Shown piece after piece: positions 17,961 through 28,416 of a DNA stretch of 64,000 nt. The position numbers and the translations under genes were made by a program. This DNA is from Rhodococcus sp. AW25M09. GTDB taxonomy: Bacteria > Actinomycetota > Actinomycetes > Mycobacteriales > Mycobacteriaceae. The stretch is taken from positions 1 to 64,000 of the forward strand of contig NZ_CAPS01000026.1 of assembly GCF_000333955.1 (NCBI RefSeq), in the 5' to 3' direction. Under the pieces are notes generated by a model. It was not told where the DNA came from. It did not search any database and saw only the letters and a list, made by a program, of their open reading frames with translations. Positions within the stretch are counted from its first letter, which is position 1; each line of letters starts with the position of its first letter.

Positions 17961-18298
17961 CTGCTCGATCCCATCTTCGGAAGTCACTGAAGAGTTGGAC
18001 GCAGCGGCACACGAGATGGTTCCACCCGACACCCGCGCACCTCAGTGTTCACGATCGGTTCCGATCCGCAGCTATCCGCGCATGATCGACGATCGTGAAC
18101 TCTCAGGTGCGGCTACGCCTCGATCTGCGTCGAAGGTAGTGCTCGCGGTTACGGGCAGGCCCGACGCGGAGCGAGTTCGCCCGAGCCCGAGCAGGTCCGG
18201 GCTGAGTTCGACGCCGGTCGAGGTGGTCAGGCCGGGTAGTGGATGAGGTTCCGCCCGGTTCCTATTGCGAGCTCGAGTACCCCACAGGTGGCGCGGGT
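17961..18298. other. 338-bp intergenic stretch upstream of the duplicated lipoprotein array
   Basis: No convincing gene. It contains palindromic element copy B (18036-18111). The remaining 187 bp up to the DUF2892 stop are GC-rich with no recognisable RNA gene or coding pattern. The promoter of the lipoprotein array must lie in the first 75 bp. Confidence 0.5.
18036..18111. repeat. 76-bp dispersed palindromic element, copy B
   Basis: Left arm 18036-18057 starts CGCACCTCAGTGTTCACGAT; right arm 18087-18111 is nearly its complement; the loop is 29 nt, as in copy A at 12038-12113. The right arms share CGACGAT(A/C)GTGAAC and CAGGTGCG. This copy lies upstream of a gene and not at a convergent 3' end, which argues against a purely terminator role. 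Confidence 0.75.
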
Positions 18299-18538
18299 TC
18301 AGCGTGCCGGACTCGGCGACGTGTGCTGCTGCATCCCCAACTTTCGCATCATCAGACTGGCCGGGCACCAGCCGACTGCCGAGTAGAACACGAGGTTTCC
18401 GCCGACGAATGCGGTCAGTGTGTGCCACCGCCGATTGTGCAGACGGCCGAGCGCGAGACTCGTGAGCACGATGGCCCCTGCCAGGGCGGGGACGGCGCGA
18501 TCGATGCTCGGGCGGGAGGGACCTGCAGTACATGACAT
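18299..18538 (-). CDS. DUF2892 (YgaP-like transmembrane) protein
   Basis: A 79-residue membrane protein with two helices (AVPALAGAIVLTSLALG and LTAFVGGNLVFYSAVG) ending in GWCPASLMM, the Cys-containing tail common to DUF2892 and to the membrane part of YgaP rhodanese. Such proteins recur in sulfide/persulfide operons. It is divergent from the MmpL gene, and two CsoR-type boxes lie between them, so it should belong to the same regulon. No strong ribosome-binding site is visible. Confidence 0.75.
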   Translation of the reverse strand: MSCTAGPSRPSIDRAVPALAGAIVLTSLALGRLHNRRWHTLTAFVGGNLVFYSAVGWCPASLMMRKLGMQQHTSPSPAR

Positions 18539-18580
18539 AGGGGGAATTCTCGATTCTGTGAGTTCGCGGTGTTGATCAAC

Positions 18581-18633
18581 TGTATACCCTAGGGGGTACA
18601 TGTAGGGAAGGCATTGATACCCCCGGGGGTACC
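18581..18633. promoter_or_regulatory. two CsoR/CstR-type operator boxes
   Basis: Box 1 at 18581-18600 (TGTATACCCTAGGGGGTACA) and box 2 at 18616-18633 (GATACCCCCGGGGGTACC) are near-perfect G/C-tract palindromes of the type bound by CsoR-family repressors, with centres 34 bp apart. They occupy the shared promoter region of the DUF2892 and MmpL genes. Three further sites of the same pattern occur at 20907, 23467 and 25142. Confidence 0.75.
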
Positions 18634-18676
18634 GTGCTACCGTTCGGGAATCGACCCCGACCTGTAAGGACACGAT

Positions 18677-21219
<2,543 letters not shown>

Positions 21220-21257
21220 GGTTCGCACAGCAGTGATCCGGCACCGCGTCAGCGGGG

Positions 21258-21776
21258 TCAGGCTCCGCCCAGGTGCCCGTGCGGATGGGTGAAAACCGCA
21301 CGGGCCCATAGTGCTGTGGACACCAGTGCCGCCGCAGCTCCCAGATACAGCCCGATGGCGGGGCCCGCGAACCCCGCATCGGGAGTCAGCGATTGCCGGG
21401 ACCAGATGGCCAGGACGGCGAGGACAGTGGTCAGCCCGTTACCTGCCAACGCCAAGCCTGCCCAGCGGAACCGTCGAACTGCGCGTGCCGCGACAGCCAC
21501 TGCCACGGTGAAGGTGACGCTGAAGGCCATGAACAGCGTCGGGAGTGCGCCCGCGGACTCGGCTTCGGCGCTCGCCGTGCGCAACAGAACGTCGTATCCG
21601 TGCGCCGAACCGGTGAGGGGGAGAACGAACCCCAGGGTTGCCGTCGCGATCGCAGCGATGAGAAGAGGTGTGGCTCTACCGAATTCGACCTCGGGCACAA
21701 CGCGGCGTTCGATGGCGTCGAACACGGAGCGGTAGTGGCTCAGTTCGGCGTCGTCGCCGTCGCCCTTCTTGCTCAC
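21258..21776 (-). CDS. uncharacterised four-helix membrane protein
   Basis: A 172-residue protein with a charged 35-residue N-terminal cytoplasmic segment followed by about four transmembrane helices (around residues 38-55, 80-98, 105-122 and 140-160) and a His-rich tail HPHGHLGG. No family recognised with confidence. It follows the MBL-rhodanese gene by 52 bp on the same strand and is convergent with the CstR-like gene. The location suggests it belongs to the same sulfur-stress unit. Confidence 0.75.
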   Translation of the reverse strand: MSKKGDGDDAELSHYRSVFDAIERRVVPEVEFGRATPLLIAAIATATLGFVLPLTGSAHGYDVLLRTASAEAESAGALPTLFMAFSVTFTVAVAVAARAVRRFRWAGLALAGNGLTTVLAVLAIWSRQSLTPDAGFAGPAIGLYLGAAAALVSTALWARAVFTHPHGHLGGA

Positions 21777-21828
21777 TTTCCTACCGTATCGGGCGACGAG
21801 TTCTTTCGAGCACCTCCGCCGAGAATCG

Positions 21829-23205
21829 TCAGTGGGCGTGCGTCGTCATCCCGGCGTCGACGGCATTGGAGAAGTCGTCATCGATGAACACCACGTCGCG
21901 GCCGGCTCGGTCGAGCAGGCTGGCAGCGATGGAAGCCCGGTATCCGCTGGCGCAGTGCACCCACAGTTGCCCAGCAGGCAGTTCGTTCAGGCGTTCCAGC
22001 AATTGGTGCAACGGTACGTTGGCTGCCCCGGGTATGTGCTGGGCGTCGTACTCGTCCTCGCGGCGCACGTCGAGAATCACCGCATCGGTTTCGTCCGCTT
22101 CGTCTGCGGAGACGATGCCGTCGGACAGTTCGGCGAAGGTATGTCTCGGATACGACGAGGCTGGAGTGTCCCCGCTCAGCTCGTCCGCCGAACCCGTTGC
22201 TGCGCCCTGTAGTTCGTCTATTCCGATGCGTACCAGCATGCGCTGAGCGTCGGCCACCTGCTCGGATGTCTCTCCGATCAGCGACAGCGGAGTGCCCCAC
22301 GGCATCAACCAGCCCACATAGGTGGAGAACTGGGTGCCCAGCGCTATGCCGACGCTGCCGTGAACGTGGGACGACGCGTAGGCCGTGCGGTCCCGGAGGT
22401 CGACGATCCATTCGCCGGCGTCGATACGGGTCCGAAGTTCTTGTGCTTCTACAGCGCTGGGCGGGGACATATCCGGTGCGGTGGGTCCGCTGCTGTTCAA
22501 TGCTCCCATGTGCGCGTAGTAGGCCGGGTACGCAGTGAGATTTGCAATCAGCTTCTCCACGAATGCGTCTTCGTCGTCGGTCGTCAGTGCATCGTTGCGC
22601 TGCTTCTCCTCGCCGATGGTGCCGCCGTCGCCGCCCGTTGCCGACCCCGACGAGCAGAAGCTACCGAAGCCGTGGGTGGGGAATACCTCGGTGGCGTCCG
22701 GCAGTTCGGTGGCCAGCCGGCGCGCCGAGTGGAACTGCGCATGGGTGAGTTCGTCGGTGCGTGCTGCGTCGACCAGGTCCGTGCGGCCCACCGAGCCGTA
22801 GAGCAGTGATCCTCCGGTGAACACGGCCGGTGTCTCGTCACCTTCGGTGATGACGTAGGACAGGTGTGTGACTGTGTGGCCCGGCGTGGAGACTGCTCGC
22901 ACGGTCATGTTGCCGACCGTCAGCTCGTCTCCGTCGCGGACCGCGTGCCGCTCGAACGAGACGTCGTCGTCGGCATTGACCACGTACGGGCAGCCGTTGC
23001 GTTGGGCCAGTTCGTAGCCGCCGGAGACGTAGTCGTTGTGGATATGTGTTTCGACGACCATCGCGCAGGTGACACCGTGTTGGGCCAATGCTTTCTCGAC
23101 GCGGTCGATGTCGCGCTGGGGGTCGACGACGACGGCCGATGTTCCGTCGTGGACGAGGTAGCTGCGGTCTCCGAGGTCTTCGGTGGAAATCACTTCGACG
23201 TGCAC
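21829..23205 (-). CDS. metallo-beta-lactamase/rhodanese fusion (CstB-like persulfide dioxygenase candidate)
   Basis: A 458-residue fusion. Residues 1-240 form an ETHE1-like metallo-beta-lactamase domain with THIHNDYVSG (a variant of HxHxDH, with Tyr for the last His), the TPGHT and FPTHGFGSFC motifs. Two rhodanese repeats follow: the first (about 260-350) has no catalytic Cys, the second (about 370-450) has HCASGYRA with the active Cys. This is the CstB layout, which oxidises low-molecular-weight persulfides to thiosulfate. It is encoded after a Cys-rich small gene behind the perfect operator palindrome at 23467. Persulfide dioxygenase activity is inferred from family and context. Confidence 0.88.
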   Translation of the reverse strand: MHVEVISTEDLGDRSYLVHDGTSAVVVDPQRDIDRVEKALAQHGVTCAMVVETHIHNDYVSGGYELAQRNGCPYVVNADDDVSFERHAVRDGDELTVGNMTVRAVSTPGHTVTHLSYVITEGDETPAVFTGGSLLYGSVGRTDLVDAARTDELTHAQFHSARRLATELPDATEVFPTHGFGSFCSSGSATGGDGGTIGEEKQRNDALTTDDEDAFVEKLIANLTAYPAYYAHMGALNSSGPTAPDMSPPSAVEAQELRTRIDAGEWIVDLRDRTAYASSHVHGSVGIALGTQFSTYVGWLMPWGTPLSLIGETSEQVADAQRMLVRIGIDELQGAATGSADELSGDTPASSYPRHTFAELSDGIVSADEADETDAVILDVRREDEYDAQHIPGAANVPLHQLLERLNELPAGQLWVHCASGYRASIAASLLDRAGRDVVFIDDDFSNAVDAGMTTHAH

Positions 23206-23266
23206 GGAAAATCACTCCTTGATCGGTCGTACGGATGTACCTGCATTCGACGTGCCGCTACAGCGA

Positions 23267-23434
23267 CTACTTCCTGGAGAACATGCGGGACAGAAACCCC
23301 GGTGTCTTCGGATCGGCGGCATGCCCCTTGCATCGATCGGCCGAGGGAACGCTACGCATCACCTGGTCGACGTGTTGGCCGCAACCCGCCCACGTCGTTT
23401 TCCCGCACTTCTTGCACGTGACAGCTCTGCACAT
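23267..23434 (-). CDS. small Cys-rich zinc-ribbon-like protein
   Basis: A 55-residue protein with CKKCGKTTWAGCGQHVDQVM and a later DRCKGH: four Cys and two His that could bind Zn or act as thiols. A clean AAGGAG site lies 7 nt before the ATG at 23434. It is the first gene behind the perfect operator palindrome at 23467-23482 and precedes the MBL-rhodanese gene by 61 bp. Similar short proteins occur beside rhodanese genes in actinobacteria as far as I recall. A sulfur-carrier or sensor role is speculative. Confidence 0.8.
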   Translation of the reverse strand: MCRAVTCKKCGKTTWAGCGQHVDQVMRSVPSADRCKGHAADPKTPGFLSRMFSRK

Positions 23435-23466
23435 GACTTCTCCTTTTCGACGAACCAAGAAGAAGC

Positions 23467-23482
23467 ATACCCCATGGGGTAT
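23467..23482. promoter_or_regulatory. perfect CsoR/CstR-type palindrome
   Basis: ATACCCCATGGGGTAT is a perfect 16-bp palindrome, 32 bp upstream of the small Cys-rich gene start on the minus strand. It would control that gene and the MBL-rhodanese gene behind it. Confidence 0.75.
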
Positions 23483-23496
23483 AGATCGGTGGGCAA

Positions 23497-24648
23497 TCAG
23501 AAGTGGGGGATCACCTTGAACGCCGTATGGCCGCCGCTGTCCGCGGTCAGCGCCACTCCATTGGATGTCATCGCTATCGGTACCGGGCCGGATGACGTTC
23601 CCGTGACGCGACCGGATACCGAATCGATAGCAGTCACAGACGATTTCGCTGTGCCGTAGACGATTCCGCCGACGATCGTGAACTGTTCGGCGCCGGGAAA
23701 CTGGTCGGTCGTGAATCCCCGGGTGCCGTATTGCTCGAACAGCACGGCAATTCCGTCGTCGCCGAGATCCCCGGTGGTGATCAACGTCGATCCGGTACTC
23801 GCGTCGGCGGTCACGTTCATCGGGGTCAGAGCGCCACTGACCCATCGGAGCTCGGCGTCCGAGAGCCGGTAGACGGCCTGGATCGGCTCGGGACGGGTAG
23901 GGATCGTCCACGCCACGGCGACGGAGTTGCCGGCAGCCCCGACGAAGCGCGCGGTACCGGCTAGTGCTGCGGGCGGCGGTGTCAGTGTGGCGGTCGACCA
24001 CGCGGTGTTGCCGGTATCGACGGTCACAATTCGTGCGTGCACACCATCGCGGACCACCGCATATCCGTCGGATTCGGACAGTGCACCGCTCAGCTCGGTG
24101 GAGTGCCCGTCGACGGCCGATACCGCAGCCTCCGCTCGGGCCGATTCGCCGTTGCATCCGGCGTCGATCAGCAGCCCCATGCCGGTCAAGCAGCCAGCGG
24201 TACCGACCGGGCCCCAGACGACGTCTCCTGTTCGGGTGTCGCGAGCGGTCAATGAGGCCGCGTTGCCGGAATCGGTGGTGTCGATGTCTTCGGTGACCAA
24301 CAGTTCCCGGTCGCGCACACTGGTGACGGCGAACTGTGCGCGGTCTTTCGGTACGTCGACCCCGAACCGAAGCGTGCCGGTGTCGTCGAGCACTTGAACC
24401 CTGACGGAATCGGATGAGGTATCGAGGACACCGACGAATCCGTCGTCGACCACATGCGGTGTCGAGACGAACGGCACCGACCACAACGGGCTGTCACCGA
24501 AGCCGGGCGGCGCAACGAGCGTCGACGACGAGGGGATTTCCACCGCCTCGACAGTCGACGAGCGAGTGCACCCGGTCAGGGCCAGGCACGTAATTGTCCC
24601 CACAGCGGCGATCGCTGCTGTCGACGGCCGGATACGGTGACTGCTCAC
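23497..24648 (-). CDS. PQQ-like beta-propeller lipoprotein
   Basis: A 383-residue predicted lipoprotein. The signal peptide ends in the lipobox LTGC (Cys about 27). The rest is a repetitive beta-propeller of the PQQ/YncE type with blades recognisable by GDVVWGPV-, TAWS- and LRWVSGAL-like strands, probably without bound PQQ. GTG start immediately follows the DUF302 stop, so it is co-transcribed with it. Extracytoplasmic; role unknown. Three other propeller proteins of this style occur in the window (34191, 35357 and 61484). Confidence 0.82.
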   Translation of the reverse strand: MSSHRIRPSTAAIAAVGTITCLALTGCTRSSTVEAVEIPSSSTLVAPPGFGDSPLWSVPFVSTPHVVDDGFVGVLDTSSDSVRVQVLDDTGTLRFGVDVPKDRAQFAVTSVRDRELLVTEDIDTTDSGNAASLTARDTRTGDVVWGPVGTAGCLTGMGLLIDAGCNGESARAEAAVSAVDGHSTELSGALSESDGYAVVRDGVHARIVTVDTGNTAWSTATLTPPPAALAGTARFVGAAGNSVAVAWTIPTRPEPIQAVYRLSDAELRWVSGALTPMNVTADASTGSTLITTGDLGDDGIAVLFEQYGTRGFTTDQFPGAEQFTIVGGIVYGTAKSSVTAIDSVSGRVTGTSSGPVPIAMTSNGVALTADSGGHTAFKVIPHF

Positions 24649-25056
24649 TTACGCAGTGGTGCTCTCGCCGTCGAGTGTGTCGATTGCCGCCTGCAGCAGC
24701 GCAGTGGCTTCGTCGGCGACGTCGGAGAGCCCGGGTGCCGCGGACAGTCCGACCATCAACTGCGGGTTCATCGCCTCGACGATCGTGTTGTCCCCATCGG
24801 CGCGGACGACGACGTTGCAGGGCAGCAGCAGACCCACCTGGCGGTCGGTGTCGATCGCGCCCTTGGCCAACCGCGGATTGCAGGCACCGAGAATGACGTA
24901 GCGTTCGATGTCGGCATCGATCTTGGCTTTGAGGGTGGACTGCATGTCGATCTCGGTGAGGACGCCGAAACCCTGTTCCGACAGTGCTTTTCGAGTAGCT
25001 TCGACAGTGTCCTCGAACGACGAGTTCACCCGTGTGCTGATTGCCAATTCGGTCAT
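24649..25056 (-). CDS. DUF302 domain protein
   Basis: A 135-residue single-domain DUF302 protein (TRKALSEQGFGVLTEIDMQSTLKAKIDADIERYVILGACNP, then LLLPCNVVVRADGDNTIVEAMNP). The two Cys, in GACNP and LPCNV, are characteristic of the family, whose function is unknown but which is frequent in sulfur and metal-stress operons. ATG at 25056 with a GGAGG-like site about 11 nt upstream. It is divergent from the DsbA-like gene with a CsoR-type box between them, and the lipoprotein gene follows without a gap. Confidence 0.85.
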   Translation of the reverse strand: MTELAISTRVNSSFEDTVEATRKALSEQGFGVLTEIDMQSTLKAKIDADIERYVILGACNPRLAKGAIDTDRQVGLLLPCNVVVRADGDNTIVEAMNPQLMVGLSAAPGLSDVADEATALLQAAIDTLDGESTTA

Positions 25057-25141
25057 GATGTTGCGATCCTCCATGTGTCGACAGTGGGCTCGGCCACGAA
25101 CACGAGTGGTAGACGTGTGCGTAGGGTGTTGTTGCGAGGGT

Positions 25142-25157
25142 ATACCCGTATGGGTAT
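25142..25157. promoter_or_regulatory. CsoR/CstR-type box in DUF302/dsbA divergent promoter
   Basis: ATACCCGTATGGGTAT is a near-perfect palindrome located 86 bp from the DUF302 start and 40 bp from the DsbA-like start. It is placed to control both directions. Confidence 0.7.
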
Positions 25158-25196
25158 CAGACGCCACCGTCGCCGAGCTCCGAGAGGGTGTGAATC

Positions 25197-25925
25197 ATGT
25201 CGACCTCACGATCGACCCGCCGACGAGACATCTGGCTTCTCGGGATCGCCGTGCTGGTGGCCGCCGTCCTCGTCGGAGTCCTCATGGTCGGAACACGTGC
25301 CGGCTCCGACTCGGAGGCCGATTCGGAAGGGGCCACGTCGGGAGGGGCCACAAGCGTGATCCAGCAGACCGGACCGCTGGGGGACCTCTCGCGTCGCACG
25401 GTCGACGATCCGATGGCGCTCGGCGCAGTGGACGCGCCGGTGGTGCTGGTCGCGTTCTCGGACTTTCGATGCCCCTTCTGCGCCCAGTTCAATCGGGAGA
25501 CCGAGCCGCAGCTGATCGACCGGTACGTCGACGACGGCACTCTGCGGATCGAATGGCGTGACCTGCCGATCTTCGGGCAACAGTCCTTCGATGCCGCTCG
25601 CGCGGGTCGGGCCGCGGCAGCCCAGGGCAAGTTCTGGGAGTTCACCCATGCGGTGTACGCCGATGCGCCCGAGACCGGTCATGCGGATCTGACGATGGAC
25701 GAGTTGAAAGCTTATGCACAGCAGGCGAGAGTCCCGGACCTCGAGCGTTTCACCGCTGATGCCACCGGAACGAGCTTCGACTCCGCCATCACCGAAGACT
25801 TCGACGAAGCGCAATCTTTGGGCATCCCGGCTACACCGGCATTCTCGGTGAACGGCGATCCGGTGGTGGGCGCTCAGCCGTTGTCGACCTTCGTCGACCT
25901 GATCGACAACGCAGCCGGCGCGTAG
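25197..25925 (+). CDS. membrane-anchored DsbA-like thioredoxin-fold protein
   Basis: A 242-residue extracytoplasmic protein with an N-terminal anchor (residues 12-32), a Ser/Gly-rich linker and a DsbA-type thioredoxin domain. The redox motif is CPFC (SDFRCPFCAQFN, near residue 97) and the cis-Pro loop is IPATPAF near the C-terminus. It probably makes or shuffles disulfides, or handles persulfides, in secreted proteins. It is followed after 8 bp by a CcdA-type membrane partner and preceded by a CsoR-type box. Confidence 0.9.
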   Translation: MSTSRSTRRRDIWLLGIAVLVAAVLVGVLMVGTRAGSDSEADSEGATSGGATSVIQQTGPLGDLSRRTVDDPMALGAVDAPVVLVAFSDFRCPFCAQFNRETEPQLIDRYVDDGTLRIEWRDLPIFGQQSFDAARAGRAAAAQGKFWEFTHAVYADAPETGHADLTMDELKAYAQQARVPDLERFTADATGTSFDSAITEDFDEAQSLGIPATPAFSVNGDPVVGAQPLSTFVDLIDNAAGA

Positions 25926-25933
25926 GCCGCAGG

Positions 25934-26767
25934 ATGTCGCAGATCGGGCTTCTCGGAGCATTTCTCGGTGGGTTACTCGCTCTGCTCAGTCCCTGCTCGG
26001 CGTTGCTGCTGCCGTCGTTCTTTGCCTACGCGTTCGGCGGGGTAGGCACGCTCGCCGGCCGCACCGGGGTGTTCTACGTCGGGCTCGCTGCGGTTCTGGT
26101 GCCACTGGGAGCGGGCGTCGGTGCCATCGGGTCGGCGATCACCCAGTATCGCGGCGTCACCACGATGATCGGCGGCGTCATCATCATCGGGCTCGGGATG
26201 ATGATCATCGTCGGTCGCGGGTTCGCGCTGGGGTCGGCGCAGCGAGCGGCCGCTAGCCGCGACGTTTCGTCCATCGGGTCGGTATTTGCCCTCGGTGCGG
26301 TGTACGGGCTCGCCGGATTCTGCTCCGGACCGCTGCTCGGTGCAGTCCTGACCGTCGCCGTGGCCGGTGGACAGGCGTTCTACGGCGGGATCCTGATGGC
26401 GCTCTATGCCGCCGGCATGGTGGTTCCCCTGTTCGTACTCGCGCTGGTGTGGGATCGGTTCTCGCTGGGCTCTCGAACGTGGCTGCGCGGCAGGGAAATC
26501 AGGGTGGGACCTCTGAAGACGCACAGCACGTCGCTGATATCGGGGTTGATCTTCGTCGGCATCGGCGTGCTGTTCCTGCTCACGGAGGGAACCGCCAATC
26601 TCGGCGGAGTGATGGGCGTCGACAGTCAGTATTCGCTGCAGGTGTGGATAAGCGATGTCGCGGACACGGTTCCGAATGCGGCTGTCCTGCTCACCGGGGT
26701 GCTGGTGGTCATCGTATTCCTGGCGGTCCGGATCCTCCGCGGACACAGTCGCAACGCCCAGAACTGA
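25934..26767 (+). CDS. CcdA/DsbD-type transmembrane thiol-disulfide transporter
   Basis: A 277-residue membrane protein with about six to seven helices. Two Cys lie in membrane contexts typical of CcdA: LLSPCSALLLPSFF in helix 1 and GFCSGPLLGAV in a later helix, which shuttle reducing equivalents across the membrane. Downstream of and operonic with the DsbA-like gene, so the pair would form an exported thiol-redox relay. Its last codons are within a short 15-bp tandem repeat that runs into the intergenic region. Confidence 0.88.
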   Translation: MSQIGLLGAFLGGLLALLSPCSALLLPSFFAYAFGGVGTLAGRTGVFYVGLAAVLVPLGAGVGAIGSAITQYRGVTTMIGGVIIIGLGMMIIVGRGFALGSAQRAAASRDVSSIGSVFALGAVYGLAGFCSGPLLGAVLTVAVAGGQAFYGGILMALYAAGMVVPLFVLALVWDRFSLGSRTWLRGREIRVGPLKTHSTSLISGLIFVGIGVLFLLTEGTANLGGVMGVDSQYSLQVWISDVADTVPNAAVLLTGVLVVIVFLAVRILRGHSRNAQN

Positions 26768-26798
26768 TACAGCCAGAACTGATACGCCCAGAACTGAC
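26756..26798. repeat. 15-bp tandem repeat, three copies, across the ccdA stop
   Basis: Units at 26756, 26771 and 26786 read (G/A)(C/G)CCAGAACTGATAC with the third truncated to 13 bp. The first copy ends the CcdA-like coding sequence and the others lie just behind it. Confidence 0.85.
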
Positions 26799-26816
26799 AG
26801 TCCACCGCCCGACGAA

Positions 26817-27054
26817 TGCAACGCACTGACAGGCTCGCGAGACTTTGGCATGGTGGGAAGATGCAGCGGCGCGTGGGCGAGAGTTGGTCCGCGGGGCCGG
26901 TCCCAGAGTTGTGGGGCGCTCCGCAGGCTGTGCGCTCAGGGGTAACCCCTGGGTACGACACGAGAATCGAGTACTGCGTCCGAAGCAGGCGGGCACGCTC
27001 CGCGTGCTTTCCAGCTACGAGGACGAAAGATTTCGGTCGCCCCGCGCCGTTGCA
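26817..27054 (+). ncRNA. candidate structured RNA (possible retron msr/msd) upstream of the reverse transcriptase
   Basis: The 320 bp between the CcdA-like stop and the reverse-transcriptase start hold no convincing gene. TGCAACG (26817-26823) is complementary to CGTTGCA (27048-27054), in the positions expected for retron a1/a2 arms. Internal hairpins include CAGGGG/CCCCTG (26937-26951) and GCACGC/GCGTGC (26993-27007). A 7-nt match over this distance can occur by chance and no branching-G signature was identified, so the extent is a hypothesis only. Confidence 0.25.
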
Positions 27055-27087
27055 CCTCGGACCGACGTACCTCATCGAGAACCCGAC

Positions 27088-28416
27088 GTGACGAAGCGCG
27101 AATTCTCTCCCCGCGCGGCAGCGACCTTGGCGGGGCTGGCCGCCGATGCCGGGTGGACGCGCCCCGGCCTCGAGGAAGCGTTCGCGCGGCTGATTCCTGC
27201 CAAGGCGTCGTGGCTCGCTGACCGCATCGTGAATCTGTATCCGAGCCCACCGTTCGACGAGGCATCGATCTTCGTTCTGCTGCGCGATCTCCCGTTCATC
27301 GCGGAGCCCTCGGTATCCTCGCAGCGACCGGCTACGCGTGCCGGCGACAAACCCTGGCGATTCGAGGTACCGCGCTACGAGACGACCGGTCAACTGGCGC
27401 GATCGCTCGACCTGACGATCTCCGAGATCGACTGGTTCGCCGATCTGCAGGGGCGACTCCGCACCGCTCCGTTCCCGTTGCAGCACTATCGATCTGCGCG
27501 AATCGACAAGCGTCAGGGAATCAGACTGCTCGAGGTGCCGAAACCACGCCTGCGGGAAATTCAGCGAAAGATACTGCGGCGCATACTCGATCGAATTCCA
27601 GCCCATCCGGCCGCGCATGGATTTCGGAAGGCGAGAAGTCCCCGGACGTTCGCGATGCCACATTCGGATCGCGCCGTGGTGGTCTCGGTCGATCTTCGAC
27701 GCTTCTTCCCGTCCATCGGGTTCGACCGGGTGGTCGCGATATTCGAAGCCGTCGGCTACCCCCGGGCAGTCGCGGCGAACCTTGCCGCGCTGTGCACGAC
27801 GGTCACCCCGGCCGTCGAACTGATCGGGATGGACCGTCCCACTGCGGCGAGGCTGCGCGCCACCCACCTGCCGCAGGGTGCGCCCACATCACCTGCGTTG
27901 GCGAATCTCGCTGCGCGGCAGCTCGATATCCGTGCAAGCGGCTTGGCCCGGTCGATCGGTGCCCGCTACAGTCGGTACGCCGATGATCTGGCGTTCTCCG
28001 GCAGTGCGGATATCGACGTCGACAGACTGTTGTGGCTGATCTCCCAGATCGCGCACGACGAAGGTTTCGCGATTCATCCCGACAAGACCAAGGTCAGGCG
28101 CGCACATCAGCGACAACAGCTGACCGGGCTCGTCGTCAACTCGTGGCCGGCAGCCCCCCGAGAGGAGTACGACAACCTGAGGGCACTGCTGCACAACTGC
28201 ATCACCGCCGGAGCAGCGAGTCAGAATCGTCGCGAAGTCAACGATTTTCGAGCCCATGTGTACGGTCGAATCGCGTGGATAGGCGAGACCAACGAGACTC
28301 GTCGAACGAAGCTGCTCGAGATGGCATCGCAGGTGCAATGGCTGCCGCCAGTGTTCGAGTCGTCGAATTCGGGTAGTCGAACCGCACACACCTTATCGCC
28401 GGAGGAGCCGCAATGA
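27088..28416 (+). CDS. retron-like reverse transcriptase
   Basis: A 442-residue single-domain RT. Visible blocks in order: an N-terminal helical region ending in SLDLTISEIDWFADLQGR; LLEVPKPRLREIQRKILRRIL; AHGFRKARS; VSVDLRRFFPSI with the first catalytic Asp near 201; PQGAPTSPALANL; RYADDLAFSG with the YADD catalytic pair near 298-299; GFAIHPDKTKV; and LTGLVVN, matching the VTG-type motif of retron RTs. No maturase, HNH or CRISPR-associated domain is present. The GTG at 27088 is chosen because the 81 residues upstream in frame are Arg-rich and atypical; its ribosome-binding site is weak. Coupled by a 4-bp overlap to a small membrane protein. Confidence 0.85.
   Translation: MTKREFSPRAAATLAGLAADAGWTRPGLEEAFARLIPAKASWLADRIVNLYPSPPFDEASIFVLLRDLPFIAEPSVSSQRPATRAGDKPWRFEVPRYETTGQLARSLDLTISEIDWFADLQGRLRTAPFPLQHYRSARIDKRQGIRLLEVPKPRLREIQRKILRRILDRIPAHPAAHGFRKARSPRTFAMPHSDRAVVVSVDLRRFFPSIGFDRVVAIFEAVGYPRAVAANLAALCTTVTPAVELIGMDRPTAARLRATHLPQGAPTSPALANLAARQLDIRASGLARSIGARYSRYADDLAFSGSADIDVDRLLWLISQIAHDEGFAIHPDKTKVRRAHQRQQLTGLVVNSWPAAPREEYDNLRALLHNCITAGAASQNRREVNDFRAHVYGRIAWIGETNETRRTKLLEMASQVQWLPPVFESSNSGSRTAHTLSPEEPQ

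Noticed and set aside
18112-18298. Possible tRNA or small gene upstream of the DUF2892 stop
   Set aside because: No cloverleaf, no TPsiC-like GGTTCGAATCC arm and no frame with a ribosome-binding site could be found.
23655-23690. GACGATCGTGAACTG match to the arm of the 76-bp palindromic element
   Set aside because: It lies inside the lipoprotein coding sequence and lacks the second arm; chance similarity.
26845-27087. N-terminal extension of the reverse transcriptase by 81 residues
   Set aside because: The in-frame extension is Arg-rich and irregular, unlike the following RT sequence, and has no good ribosome-binding site; the GTG at 27088 begins family-like sequence.
27088-28416. Group II intron or diversity-generating-retroelement RT
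   Set aside because: No maturase/X-domain or HNH region, no intron RNA boundaries, and no template/variable repeat pair was seen; the VTG-type motif favours a retron-like RT.
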